Shown here one piece after another: positions 8,806 through 18,173 of a DNA stretch of 64,000 bases. Below the pieces are notes generated by a model that saw nothing but the letters and a program-made list of their open reading frames with translations, had not been told where the DNA came from and did not search any database. This stretch comes from Caldifarciminota bacterium (GTDB lineage: Bacteria > Hydrothermota > Tepidihabitantia > SM23-42), in NCBI GenBank assembly GCA_027026255.1, contig JALVOT010000018.1:1-64000 (forward strand). The letters are read 5' to 3'. Each line of letters opens with the position of its first letter. Position 1 is the stretch's first letter. A program made the position numbers and the translations under genes.

Positions 8806-11069
8806 ATAAATATCTGATCAGTGATTTTCAGAGATATCTTGATGAAAACAGCAAATATTGCAAACTACTGGAAGAACGATTTATCAACCCTGAACTCTAT
8901 AGAAAAAATTTGCATAGTATTGAACAGGGACTTGCGTGCCTCGGCATCGCTTCCGATGTAATTCATATCTTCCATAACCGTAAGAACTTCATTATCTGGT
9001 TGGGGCACCATTTAAATGAATATGAAGGATATGAATTGGCACTTTATATCGGACATAAAAAGATGGGCCTGCCAATACCCGCAGGGTTAAAAGAAAAATG
9101 TCCTGAGGAATGTATTTCAATCATTGATAAGGTCAGTAACAGAAAATTTCTCTATGAATTCAAGGATGAACTCCGTCGGGTCTCTTTTTCACCGAATATC
9201 TTTCTCGCAATTCATAAATCACTGATGTCGGCCCGGGTTGAAAACCTCTTTCCGGTCTTCCTTGCCGATATTGAGAAATTGGGTTTTACCAGCATTGATG
9301 ATGCCCTGAAAAAGATTCCCCGGGTCTACATAGACTATCTTCCAGAACCATCATTTATGAAACTAATCAGAAAATTATCTTCAATGCTCAAAGGGTTAAA
9401 AAGCAAAATGCTTTCAGAACTAAAGGATATTAATCTCTATGCCCTGCGGCTAAAAGAACAGTTAGAGGGGCTGTTTTTAGAAACAAATCAAAGTTTAAAA
9501 GAGATTATTGAAAATGATGTGGTTCAGGGAACCGATATAAATGTTATTACCCAAAAGGTGGCAAATCTTTTCTCAAGACTCGATCGACTGTTTCTCGGCA
9601 ACATCTATCATCTCAAGGATTATGAAAAGAAAGAGAAAAAAATCCAGGACTTTCTGAATCAAGAAGAACAACTGAAATACACCGCGGATAAAAGAGCATC
9701 AAACAAAAGGAAAAAACTTTCCGAGTTGTATGAAGAGTATATGTTTTTCAATAAATTCGGTGTCCTGACAAAAGATGAGTATAAAAATTTCACAAAATTC
9801 CTTTTTGCAGAACTTGAGCAATTACACCGCCAGAAAAAAGATGAAGTTTCACTGCTCAATAAATTTGAGAAACGAGGGCTTTTATCTGTAGAGCTTGATT
9901 TTGCCGCCATTGAACAAAGTTACCATACATTTCTTAAACGAACAATCATCCCTGAATATATGGGACAATGTTTCATAAACCTGGTTAGTTGTTTGCCGCC
10001 ACCGGCGAATGCACCAAAAAGGGTAGTTATCGACCAGGCGAATTTATACAATCTTTCCTTAGAGGGGAAGGGAATCTTACGGTTCAGGGAAAAGCGTGTT
10101 TTCCCTGAAGACCTTGTTAAATATGTAAAAACATTCCAAAAATGTATTACAATATTAATTTATGATATTCGTGGCTCATCATATATGGGTATAAAACTCC
10201 ATGACGCCGTTAAGGAACAGAAGATAAAATATAAATTCGCTCGCGAGATGGCTGAGGTGGTAAAAAATTATGGAGGATTTTTACTGAAAGATACCGGCGA
10301 TGGTGGTCTGGTCTGGTTTGCCGAAAATTCCGAATCGTTGTATAATCATCTATATACGGAATCGGTTACCGGTCGGGGGATGAAACTCCGTTATTCAATC
10401 TTTTCTGGAGCAGAATTTGATTTAATCCCGACTACCGATGCAGCTAAACGGGCGATTCTCTGTGCCCGTGATATGGTCCAGCGCGCCGAGGAATTTATTC
10501 GGGCGAACTTTATCCACTACCGGGAATGGTTCGCCGATGTTACCGAACGGACATTAGAAGTAGATGGTATCACTTATGCCCTGCTGCCACCGGAATTCAA
10601 AAGCCTTTTTAGAATCGGTATCGGTATCGCATCAGGAATTCCCGATCGGGATTTGGTCTTTTGTGCCAATTCTTACGGCGACCCGGATCTGGTTGGTCCG
10701 ATAATTGCCGACGCCCACCTCTATTCAATGAAACAGCAACCTGGACGTTCGGTTGTTATCTGTGATATCCCCTCACTTATAAATCTGATTCTCAATATTG
10801 AAAATTTTGAATATATAGTTGATGAAGATAATTTTGAAGATTACCTTAAAGAAGTTCAAAAGATTTTAGAGAAGGAGCATGGTTATCGACTCCCTGATCA
10901 TAAGATTATGATAAAACCCAGGGGTGTTCACTTTCTTGAAGAACTGAATAAAAATAATGCCCTGTCCGATAAAAAGACCAATGAGGTTCTTATCGACAAA
11001 AAAGGAAATATCCTTACGCCGGATAAGAAAAAGATTAAATTGATATACGAAATACTTAATCTCCAATGA
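8802..11069 (+). CDS. Large protein with divergent class III nucleotidyl cyclase-homology domain (paralog B)
   Basis: A 755-residue paralog of the preceding protein, started by ATG with GAGGAGGT upstream. It has a long helical N-terminal part with coiled-coil character (KKEKKIQDFLNQEEQLK) and a C-terminal domain with IYDIRGSS (Asp about 455), LKDTGDG (Asp about 500) and DPDLVG (Asp about 629). The cyclase Asn/Arg block is again changed (VGPIIADAHLY). It shares with paralog A a long insert containing a W-F-x-x-x-x-E-R and TYALLPPEF/TYATLPPSY motif, which looks specific to this pair. It overlaps the GGDEF gene by 4 nt. It may form a heterodimer with A, as class III domains act as dimers; this is inference. 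Confidence 0.75.
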   Translation: MNKYLISDFQRYLDENSKYCKLLEERFINPELYRKNLHSIEQGLACLGIASDVIHIFHNRKNFIIWLGHHLNEYEGYELALYIGHKKMGLPIPAGLKEKCPEECISIIDKVSNRKFLYEFKDELRRVSFSPNIFLAIHKSLMSARVENLFPVFLADIEKLGFTSIDDALKKIPRVYIDYLPEPSFMKLIRKLSSMLKGLKSKMLSELKDINLYALRLKEQLEGLFLETNQSLKEIIENDVVQGTDINVITQKVANLFSRLDRLFLGNIYHLKDYEKKEKKIQDFLNQEEQLKYTADKRASNKRKKLSELYEEYMFFNKFGVLTKDEYKNFTKFLFAELEQLHRQKKDEVSLLNKFEKRGLLSVELDFAAIEQSYHTFLKRTIIPEYMGQCFINLVSCLPPPANAPKRVVIDQANLYNLSLEGKGILRFREKRVFPEDLVKYVKTFQKCITILIYDIRGSSYMGIKLHDAVKEQKIKYKFAREMAEVVKNYGGFLLKDTGDGGLVWFAENSESLYNHLYTESVTGRGMKLRYSIFSGAEFDLIPTTDAAKRAILCARDMVQRAEEFIRANFIHYREWFADVTERTLEVDGITYALLPPEFKSLFRIGIGIASGIPDRDLVFCANSYGDPDLVGPIIADAHLYSMKQQPGRSVVICDIPSLINLILNIENFEYIVDEDNFEDYLKEVQKILEKEHGYRLPDHKIMIKPRGVHFLEELNKNNALSDKKTNEVLIDKKGNILTPDKKKIKLIYEILNLQ

Positions 11070-12457
11070 AAATCTTAATCTATGACCCGGACCGACTAAG
11101 ACTCACAACCCTGTCAAGGAATCTGCATGATCTGGGTTTTAACTGGTCGGCGGTTATGAATATTCGTGACATCAGCCGAAAATTGTCTAAGAAACGATTT
11201 GATATCATCATTCTTGACGAATCGGCAATAAAAAAAATTGCGCGGATAAAAAAACTGGACCGTAATATCCCGATTATTGTTATTGCAGAAAAAAAATCAC
11301 ACTTAGATTATGAAGATATTATTTATCAGGGTGTTGACGGTTTGGTCTATCGACCCTATCGCCTTGATTATCTCAAGATGGTTATAAAAAAAGCGGAAAA
11401 AACAAGAAACGAGATATTGAGTAATTTAAAGGCGGTCGCTTCCTTAAAACAAAGGATTCAAGAATTGCAGGGATTGAATGAAATTGTTCAAGCCATCAAC
11501 TCATCACTGGAACCCAAAGAAATCTTCAGGATTATTATGGAAAAGATTGCTCATTTGATTAAAGCCGAGGGCTGGTCAGTTTTGCTTCTTGATCAGGAAA
11601 GACAGGAACTTATCTTTGAAGCAGCAACTGGTGAAGCAGGAAAGAAACTTATTGGTATGCGCCTGAAGATAGGTCAGGGGGTTGCCGGCTGGGTAGCACG
11701 ATACGGAAGGTCACTGATCGTTCCCGATGTAAGTAAAGACCCCAGATTCTATTCCGGGGTTGATAAAAAAACAAAATTCACCACAAAATCTATTCTCTGC
11801 GTACCGATGAAGAGTCGTGACAAAATCATCGGGGTCGTGGAGGTGGTAAATAAAATCGGAGGCGAGCCGTTCAACCAGGACGATTTGAAAACCTTTGAAA
11901 ATCTTGTCGCCCACCTCACGATTGCCTTAGAAAAGGCAGATATGTATCGAAGAATGGAACAGGCGACACTTGTTGATGATTTAACAAAATTATACAATAT
12001 TCGATACTGTAATCAGTATCTTGATAATTTTCTAATTAAACGGAGCCGGGGACGGAATATAATTTCTTTAATCTTTCTTGATATCGATTTCTTTAAACTC
12101 GTTGATGACAATTATGGCCATCTTGTTGGCAGTGAAACACTAAAAAGGGTTGCCGAAAGAATGCGCAGGGTTGTGCGTAAAGATGATGTGCTGGTGCGCT
12201 ACGGCGGTGATGAATATATTGTTATACTGCCGCATACTGACAAAAGAACTGCATCAATTATTGCCGAAAGGATAAGAAAAGCGATAAATCAAGAACCATT
12301 TTATGCCTTTGGCAATAAAAAATTTAACATTTCAGTCACCCTTGGTGTAGCATCCTATCCTGAAAATGCAAAAAATCGCGATGGACTCATCGGTGCCGCG
12401 GACAAAGCAATGTACCGGGGAAAGATGTCCGGGAGAAATAAGGTTGTGGTGGCTTAA
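11066..12457 (+). CDS. REC-GAF-GGDEF diguanylate cyclase
   Basis: A 463-residue signalling protein. Residues 1-115 form a receiver-like domain with the phosphoacceptor-position Asp in IIILDES, although the usual Lys-Pro is Arg-Pro. A short coiled coil is followed by a GAF domain (about 140-290) and a GGDEF domain (about 305-460). The active site reads RYGGDEY, and an inhibitory RxxD site (RKDD) lies five residues before it, so c-di-GMP synthesis and product inhibition are plausible. It is last in the ruvX-mltG operon. Its stop shares TTAA with the convergent antiporter stop. Confidence 0.9.
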   Translation: MKILIYDPDRLRLTTLSRNLHDLGFNWSAVMNIRDISRKLSKKRFDIIILDESAIKKIARIKKLDRNIPIIVIAEKKSHLDYEDIIYQGVDGLVYRPYRLDYLKMVIKKAEKTRNEILSNLKAVASLKQRIQELQGLNEIVQAINSSLEPKEIFRIIMEKIAHLIKAEGWSVLLLDQERQELIFEAATGEAGKKLIGMRLKIGQGVAGWVARYGRSLIVPDVSKDPRFYSGVDKKTKFTTKSILCVPMKSRDKIIGVVEVVNKIGGEPFNQDDLKTFENLVAHLTIALEKADMYRRMEQATLVDDLTKLYNIRYCNQYLDNFLIKRSRGRNIISLIFLDIDFFKLVDDNYGHLVGSETLKRVAERMRRVVRKDDVLVRYGGDEYIVILPHTDKRTASIIAERIRKAINQEPFYAFGNKKFNISVTLGVASYPENAKNRDGLIGAADKAMYRGKMSGRNKVVVA

Positions 12458-13653
12458 TACTCTTCTGGTGAGGCATCTATCTCACCAGCCTTTTCCAGAG
12501 CAACCCTGACAAAGACGGGACCGATCAATTCATATATTACTGTAGTGATGATAATGGTTGATAAAATTGTCGTACCGATATATCCTGGAAAATAATTTTT
12601 TGCTACCAGAGCAAGGCCGATTGCTACACCAGCCTGGGGTGCAAGACCCAGGCCCAGATACTTTTTTATTTTTTCATCGGCATTTGCGATATAAGCACCG
12701 AGAAAGGCACCAAGCATTTCCCCCGGTAACCTTGTTAAAACAAAAATCAAGGCGATAATCCCCAGGGTTGGAATATCAACAATTTTAAGGTTGGCGCCGG
12801 CAAGAACGAAAAATAATAGATAGATCGGAGGATCAAAGTGCTTCATCGTATCAAAAATTTCTTCACTCAATCTTACTCGATTGGTAATTGTTGCCCCGAA
12901 CATCATATTTGTTAGGAGCAATGAAACATTAAGTGTAATTGACAAACCAGTATTTAATAATATCATACCCAGGGTGTAGATTAAAAGACCTGATGCCGAC
13001 CTTATATATTTAAGAAATAATGGATAGATAAATCCAAATATAAAACCAAGAAGCAAACTACCCAGGACTTCCCAGAAACCATGAACTATATCAGAAAAGA
13101 TATTAACAAAGATACCAGTATGGGCACCGGCAAAGCTTTTAGCAAGTGCGAGGGAGAAGGCAAATAGAATAATGCCCCAGGCATCATCAATAGCGACAAC
13201 ACCGAGAAGGGTATCGGTAAATGGTCCTTTTGCCCGATATTCCCTTGTTACCATAACTACAGCAGCCGGCGCAGTAGCCGGCGCGATTGCACTCAAAATA
13301 ATAGCAATAGGTAATGGTACCCTTCCAATCAGACAAAGAGAAAGAAAGACGAGCAGGAAAGAACCGACCACTTCACCCAGTGATATTGCAAAAACCACCC
13401 TACCGATACGTTTCAATTTCTGGAATGTGAAATTTTGTCCCAAACTTACGGCAATTAACCCCAGGGCGATATTGGAGACAAATGTCGAAGAATCAATAAT
13501 TTCGTGAGAAATAATATTTAACAGATGAGGACCTAACAGGATACCAAAAATGATGTAGCTCGTTACCGAAGGTAATTTGAGTTTTCTGATAATTCTTGCC
13601 CCGAAAAGCCCGGCTGTTAAAATCAATCCCAGACTGAAGATGGTATTCAGCAT
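12454..13653 (-). CDS. CPA2-family cation:proton antiporter (first copy)
   Basis: A 399-residue integral membrane protein with about 12-13 hydrophobic helices. It resembles NapA/Kef-type antiporters: RKLKLPSVTSYIIFGILLGP at the start, APATAPAAVVMV, and GVVAIDDAW, where the two adjacent Asp residues are typical of electrogenic exchangers. A paralog lies at 14430-15623. It follows the CBS-domain gene by 3 nt, so the two are cotranscribed; the CBS pair may gate the transporter (inference). The ion is not determinable. Confidence 0.88.
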   Translation of the reverse strand: MLNTIFSLGLILTAGLFGARIIRKLKLPSVTSYIIFGILLGPHLLNIISHEIIDSSTFVSNIALGLIAVSLGQNFTFQKLKRIGRVVFAISLGEVVGSFLLVFLSLCLIGRVPLPIAIILSAIAPATAPAAVVMVTREYRAKGPFTDTLLGVVAIDDAWGIILFAFSLALAKSFAGAHTGIFVNIFSDIVHGFWEVLGSLLLGFIFGFIYPLFLKYIRSASGLLIYTLGMILLNTGLSITLNVSLLLTNMMFGATITNRVRLSEEIFDTMKHFDPPIYLLFFVLAGANLKIVDIPTLGIIALIFVLTRLPGEMLGAFLGAYIANADEKIKKYLGLGLAPQAGVAIGLALVAKNYFPGYIGTTILSTIIITTVIYELIGPVFVRVALEKAGEIDASPEEY

Positions 13654-13656
13654 CCG

Positions 13657-14130
13657 CTAAATTATGCCCTTATCTTTAAAGATTCTCAGAATAACATCAA
13701 AAAGTCCAATAAATCCTACAAATTTTTTTTCTTTATCTATAACTGGCAATTGATCTCTTTTATGTAATCTCATCAACCTGAAGGCTTCTTCTATTGAGGC
13801 ATCTTCATTGATTGCCAGAAATTTAGTTACCATAATATCCTCAGCCACAATGAGTTGCCCCATTTCAGGTGACAGCTCAACTCGGGATATCTCAATCGGC
13901 CTTTCATCCAGAAATGGAATGGTCTTTAAAATCTCCGGCTCTGCTGGTTTAAAAATATCAATAAGATTTTCTAAGGAAATGATACCGATGAGGATATTAT
14001 TTTCGTCAATCACCGGAATCAGCGGCAGGGCGTGAAATCTGCGGAATGTCTTGAGTATTTTACTCAGAGATGTGAATCTCTGAACAGTTATCACCTTTTT
14101 ATTAACTATATCACCAACTTTTTCTATCAT
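13657..14130 (-). CDS. CBS-domain pair protein
   Basis: A 157-residue soluble protein made of two CBS motifs: residues about 5-65 (NKKVITVQRF...PLIPVIDENNILIGIISLENLI) and about 93-155 (EDIMVTKFLAINEDASIEEAFRLM...LPVIDKEKKFVGFIGLFDVI). Such Bateman modules bind adenine nucleotides. The gene leads the antiporter gene by 3 nt and has its own promoter and AAGGAG site. A role in regulating the antiporter is inferred from position. Confidence 0.88.
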   Translation of the reverse strand: MIEKVGDIVNKKVITVQRFTSLSKILKTFRRFHALPLIPVIDENNILIGIISLENLIDIFKPAEPEILKTIPFLDERPIEISRVELSPEMGQLIVAEDIMVTKFLAINEDASIEEAFRLMRLHKRDQLPVIDKEKKFVGFIGLFDVILRIFKDKGII

Positions 14131-14188
14131 AACTCCTTACTCTCCATCCGGTTTTTAAATATTATTCTGAATTGCTCGCCCATATTTA

Positions 14189-14216
14189 ATCTTATTTAAA
14201 ATAAGGAAATTGTCAA
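14189..14216 (-). promoter_or_regulatory. Promoter of the CBS-antiporter operon
   Basis: Minus strand TTGACA (14211-14216), 16-nt spacer, TAAGAT (14189-14194). Leader of about 55 nt with AAGGAG before the ATG at 14130. Confidence 0.6.
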
Positions 14217-14307
14217 TAAGTCAGATTCGTTTCATTGCCGGCTGATGCTGAAGAAATAAAGTTTCACACTAATAGAAAAATTGAGAAAAGTATTTTGCGA
14301 ACAGAAC

Positions 14308-14335
14308 TTGACTTAAAATAATTTTAAGGTATAAT
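14308..14335 (+). promoter_or_regulatory. Promoter of the second antiporter
   Basis: TTGACT (14308-14313), 16-nt spacer, TATAAT (14330-14335). It points toward the gene at 14430; the leader is about 50-90 nt depending on the start. Confidence 0.65.
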
Positions 14336-14429
14336 GGAATAATATGTCCATTATTATTCCTTACCTTGTTGAAAATTCAGAGTCTGATTTTCAATGGAGA
14401 TTATTTCCTCTGTTTTTTCTTGTGATAGT

Positions 14430-15623
14430 ATGAATGCAATATTGAGTCTGAGTATAATTTTCTTAACGGGTTGGGGGATGAGCAAGCTGATAAAAAAATT
14501 GAAGCTACCCACCGTAACCGGGAATCTGATTCTGGGCATTATTATCGGTCAGGAAGTATTAGATTTAATTTCCTCCGAAATTCTTGATGCATCTTCCTTT
14601 ATCTCAAATATAGTTCTCGGTATAATTGCCTTCAGCATCGGCCAAAATTTTTCCCTTCAGAAATTCCGGGAAATCGGCAAAACTGTCCTAATTATCTCAC
14701 TGTGTGAAGCAATTGGTGCCTGGTTGATTGTAACTTTTGTCTTCAGCGCGCTACTGAAATTTCCTTTTCATGTAGCAATTTTATTCGGTTCAATCGCATC
14801 GGCAACCGCCCCGGCAGCAACAGTAATTATTATTAAAGAGTATCAGGCACGCGGACCATTTTCAAATATCCTGATTGGGGTTGTTGCCTTAGATGATGCC
14901 TGGTGTTTAATAATCTTTGCATTCAGCCATGCCCTGTCACGTTCTATCGGTGCCCATATAATTGAAAACGATTTTTTCATTAAAGTAATCATCAAGGTTA
15001 TTATTGAAATTGGTGGAGCACTTATCTTTGGAGGTGGATGTGCCTTTGTCCTCAATTACTTTTCGAAATATATAAAAACCAGTGGTGAACTGCAGATTTA
15101 TACATTTGGATTTATTTTATTAGCTGTAGGTGTTGCATTGGCACTACATATTTCAGTGCTCCTCTCAGCAATGTTCCTTGGTGCCTTTGTTGTGAATATT
15201 GAAAAACATTTTGAAGAAAAAGGATTCTTTGATGCACTTAAAGCCTTAGAGCCGATGTTCTATATGCTATTTTTTATTCTGGCTGGGGCAAATCTATCAA
15301 TCTCTCTGCTGAAGGATATCGGCCTCATCGGTATAATCTATTTTATCACCAGAATAATCGGCAAGTTTGCCGGTTCGTATACAGGCGCTATTCTGGCACG
15401 GGCGCCATCGACGATAAAAAAATATATCGGTCTGGGGTTGATACCTCAGGCCGGTGTCGCACTCGGAGTTGCCTTGGTAGTAAAAGGTGAATTTCCGGAA
15501 ATTGGTAAATTAATATTCAACACCATTATTACAACTACAATAATTTATGAGTTGATTGGTCCAATATTCACCAAAATCGGTCTTCAAAAAGCAGGTGAGA
15601 TAAACTTAACAAGCGACGGTTGA
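14430..15623 (+). CDS. CPA2-family cation:proton antiporter (second copy)
   Basis: About 397 residues, clear paralog of 12454-13653 over its whole length: KKLKLPTVTGNLILGIIIG, IASATAPAATVIII, GVVALDDAW, and ending ELIGPIFTKIGLQKAGEI. The ORF track starts at 14394, but the ATG at 14430 aligns with the N-terminus of the paralog. Neither start has a good ribosome site. The gene is divergent from the CBS-antiporter operon and ends 4 nt before the tRNA-Pro gene on the other strand. Confidence 0.88.
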   Translation: MNAILSLSIIFLTGWGMSKLIKKLKLPTVTGNLILGIIIGQEVLDLISSEILDASSFISNIVLGIIAFSIGQNFSLQKFREIGKTVLIISLCEAIGAWLIVTFVFSALLKFPFHVAILFGSIASATAPAATVIIIKEYQARGPFSNILIGVVALDDAWCLIIFAFSHALSRSIGAHIIENDFFIKVIIKVIIEIGGALIFGGGCAFVLNYFSKYIKTSGELQIYTFGFILLAVGVALALHISVLLSAMFLGAFVVNIEKHFEEKGFFDALKALEPMFYMLFFILAGANLSISLLKDIGLIGIIYFITRIIGKFAGSYTGAILARAPSTIKKYIGLGLIPQAGVALGVALVVKGEFPEIGKLIFNTIITTTIIYELIGPIFTKIGLQKAGEINLTSDG

Positions 15624-15627
15624 TTTA

Positions 15628-15702
15628 TCGGGGCGATCGGACTTGAACCGACGACCTCCAGCACCCCAAGCTGGCGCGCTAATCCACCTGCGCTACGCCC
15701 CG
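15628..15702 (-). tRNA. tRNA-Pro (GGG)
   Basis: Cloverleaf on the minus strand: acceptor CGGGGCG pairs with CGCCCCG, anticodon stem CCAGC/GCTGG with loop TTGGGGT giving anticodon GGG, T-loop TTCAAGT. Discriminator A; CCA is not encoded. Confidence 0.95.
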
Positions 15703-15853
15703 AAATCAAATCAGACAATTATATATAATTGTGCCACTGTGTCAAGACAGGTCATTCATTATTTTCAAAATTTTCGCAGGGAAATTAAAGTCAATATGCG
15801 CAGTCAGTAAAATTACGATAGTCACAGCCCCTTCATCTCTTTAATTCATCCTT

Positions 15854-16273
15854 TTATTCAATTCTTTTCCCGGTTGTTGTCGTAACTAACTTCCCGTGTT
15901 TTACCCCCCTGGTGCTTAGAAGGTGGTCAGCTATCTTTTTAATCTCCTTTCCCCGGCCTCTAACAATCAGAACCTCCAAACAATTATGGGCGTCAAGATG
16001 AATATGAGTTGTCGATATTATCTGTTTGTAAAATTTGTGCTGGAGTGCCGTGATGGTATCGGATAATTCGCGCACTTTATGGCTATATACAATGGTGATG
16101 GTGCCTATCGTTTCTTTATTCACTAAAGTCCACTCAGCACGAATCAAACTCTCGCGGATTAAATCCCTGATCGCCTCAGAGCGGTTACGATATCCCCGCT
16201 CGGCAATCAACCTGTCAAAATTTTTCAGTAACCCCTTTTTCATTGAAACCCCGAATCTTACCATTTCACTCAT
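15854..16273 (-). CDS. nikR: NikR-family metal-responsive transcriptional regulator
   Basis: A 139-residue protein: ribbon-helix-helix domain at 5-45 (VRFGVSMKKGLLKNFDRLI...NRSEAIRDLI) and an ACT-like metal-sensing domain. The nickel ligands of NikR can be matched: a His in LQHKFY and His-x-His plus Cys in THIHLDAHNCLEVLIV. The start has AAAGGAG 5-6 nt upstream. It follows the MFS gene by 31 nt on the same strand and may be cotranscribed. No NikR-type palindrome was seen nearby, so its targets are unknown. Confidence 0.9.
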   Translation of the reverse strand: MSEMVRFGVSMKKGLLKNFDRLIAERGYRNRSEAIRDLIRESLIRAEWTLVNKETIGTITIVYSHKVRELSDTITALQHKFYKQIISTTHIHLDAHNCLEVLIVRGRGKEIKKIADHLLSTRGVKHGKLVTTTTGKRIE

Positions 16274-16304
16274 TTTAACTCCTTTAATCTTAATTTAGTA
16301 ATTA

Positions 16305-17555
16305 TCATAATCTTGAACGAAGTTCATCCGGAATTTTCCGGTAAACGATTAATGCGATTATCAGGATTAATAAAAGAACCACACCAGCCATCCTTATGAT
16401 TGTATAGGGCGCGATGGACTTAGCGATAATTCCAAAAATGATTGCACTGATTAAAAATGTCAGATTGATTATGAATTCCTTGGTGGCAAAGATTCTTCCA
16501 CGGATTCCTTTAATTACATCCTCCTGGAGCATCGTATCCTGGGCAATACCGATGAAAGAAAAAACCACACCGGATACAAAAGCGATTAGATAAAGAACTA
16601 TCACATTAGGAAAAAAAGGACCAAGAAGAAAAAATACGGTAAGGATTGTAAGATTGTATAAGATAATCTTACTGCGGCAGAATTTTTTACCAAAATATCC
16701 CATCAGCAGTGCGCCCAGAAGCATTCCAAGACCGATTATCCCACCGAATATTCCAACCCCTGCAGTTCCCAGATTAAATTGCTGCTGAACCATAAACACC
16801 AGGACAGTATGAGCGGTCGCGGCGGTAAACGGAAGAACAAATACCGAAAGCATTACGAATATTACCACCCGGTCTTTCATTAAAAGTTTAAGTAGTTTGT
16901 TTATATCATCGCCAAAGAGCCTGAGCGATTTTTTAATTTCTTTGGTGATTGAGAAACCCAACTTTTTTTCCGGCTCAAATAATATATTTGCCCCCATACC
17001 CAATGCCAGGGCACCGGCAATAAAATGGGTTGTTGCATCGGCATAAAAGCCGAGACGCCAACCCAGGACCGATATAAGATATCCACCCCCGACCATTCCA
17101 ACAAATGTAGCGATTCTGGAAAGGGTAATAATCACTGAATTTGCCGGAACCAGGTCATTATATTCAACCAGCTCTGGAACAACACTATTGCGTGATGTAT
17201 TATTAAACACCTCCAAAGAGTAAAACAGAACAATCAGAAACCAGACCGGTGTAAGACTGTGGGTGAAAAATATAAAGGCAGGGGTTATAAATATCAGAAC
17301 AGACTGTATCAGATGGCATCGAAACATAATTAATTTCTTGTTTCCATGATCAATAACAACACCAACAAAGGGTGAGAGGATAATAACGGGCAGGGTAAAT
17401 GTTGCTGAAAATTCACTGAATGCAGATATTCGACCCGGCGCCATTACGCCGATAAGGGTAACAATTACCATATATGTAAGGCGATCCCCAAACTGGGAAA
17501 TTGTATTAGAAAGGCTTAGGAACAAAACACCCCGGTGCTTTAAAAGTTTAAACAC
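16305..17555 (-). CDS. MFS transporter
   Basis: A 416-residue major facilitator with about 12 membrane helices. The early FGDRLTYMV and the loop motif VGVVIDHGNKK fit the EntS/macrolide-efflux-like MFS_3 group. The start is GTG, 5 nt after a promoter -10, without ribosome site, thus probably leaderless. The neighbouring NikR gene suggests metal-linked regulation, but substrate cannot be read from sequence. Confidence 0.85.
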   Translation of the reverse strand: MFKLLKHRGVLFLSLSNTISQFGDRLTYMVIVTLIGVMAPGRISAFSEFSATFTLPVIILSPFVGVVIDHGNKKLIMFRCHLIQSVLIFITPAFIFFTHSLTPVWFLIVLFYSLEVFNNTSRNSVVPELVEYNDLVPANSVIITLSRIATFVGMVGGGYLISVLGWRLGFYADATTHFIAGALALGMGANILFEPEKKLGFSITKEIKKSLRLFGDDINKLLKLLMKDRVVIFVMLSVFVLPFTAATAHTVLVFMVQQQFNLGTAGVGIFGGIIGLGMLLGALLMGYFGKKFCRSKIILYNLTILTVFFLLGPFFPNVIVLYLIAFVSGVVFSFIGIAQDTMLQEDVIKGIRGRIFATKEFIINLTFLISAIIFGIIAKSIAPYTIIRMAGVVLLLILIIALIVYRKIPDELRSRL

Positions 17556-17560
17556 AATAG

Positions 17561-17588
17561 AGTCTACTTATTATTTGCCTGAAGTCAA
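17561..17588 (-). promoter_or_regulatory. MFS-nikR promoter, leaderless type
   Basis: Minus strand TTGACT (17583-17588), 16-nt spacer, TAGACT (17561-17566), then 5 nt to the GTG start at 17555. Confidence 0.55.
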
Positions 17589-17649
17589 CGGTTGGATTCA
17601 AACCGGCATCCCCTTGACTAATAAAGAATATTGAATAAAATATCGAGTC

Positions 17650-17720
17650 TGGGGGATCGTCTAATGGCAGGACAATTGGCTCTGGACCAATAAGTCGGGG
17701 TTCGAATCCCTGTCCCCCAG
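17650..17720 (+). tRNA. tRNA-Gln (CUG)
   Basis: Acceptor TGGGGGA pairs with TCCCCCA, anticodon stem ATTGG/CCAAT with loop CTCTGGA giving anticodon CTG, T-loop TTCGAAT. Discriminator G; CCA not encoded. Confidence 0.95.
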
Positions 17721-18091
17721 TTATTTTATCACCGACTGGCTGGTTTATTCTCTTTGCTTAGTTTAATTTAATTATTTATTTGAGGTTCTTCACCCGCCCA
17801 AATGCCTGGCGGATTCAGAATGTAACAACCTATATACCTCACCCTACTTTTGTCATTCAAATGCCCCGGACTGAAAAGACCTGATAATCTCAGTTTACGG
17901 TTTATAGAGAATCGTTATTCATTGAACGATATCGCAGCCTGGCTGGTTTATTTAGTTTGTTTGGTTTGAATCTGAAATTCTATTTACTATTACGGATAAC
18001 TTTCCGAGCGAAGCTTCTTTATATTATCGCGTGCAGCGTGTTTTGTTCAGCGGAAAGTTTTTCATCCCTCTGCGGTGCCCTGATTCCCGGA
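17721..18091. other. 371-bp gap between tRNA-Gln and tRNA-Leu
   Basis: No convincing gene; the ORF-track entry at 17957 runs into the tRNA-Leu gene and is not coding-like. A GGTTTATAGAGAATCGTTAT segment (17906-17925) and nearby CTGGCTGGTTTATT words recur, diverged and inverted, around 48400-48485. Confidence 0.4.
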
Positions 18092-18173
18092 TGCCGGGGG
18101 CGGGATTTGAACCCGCATGCCCGAAGGCCTACGCCCCTCAAACGTATGTGTCTGCCAATTCCACCACCCCGGC
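18092..18173 (-). tRNA. tRNA-Leu (GAG)
   Basis: Class II tRNA with acceptor GCCGGGG/CCCCGGC, anticodon stem TACGT/GCGTA with loop TTGAGGG giving anticodon GAG, and a long variable arm with a TTCG loop. Discriminator A; CCA not encoded. Confidence 0.95.

Noticed and set aside
11711-11997. Minus-strand ORFs inside the GAF-GGDEF gene
   Set aside because: They lie opposite conserved GAF sequence, with no start signals.
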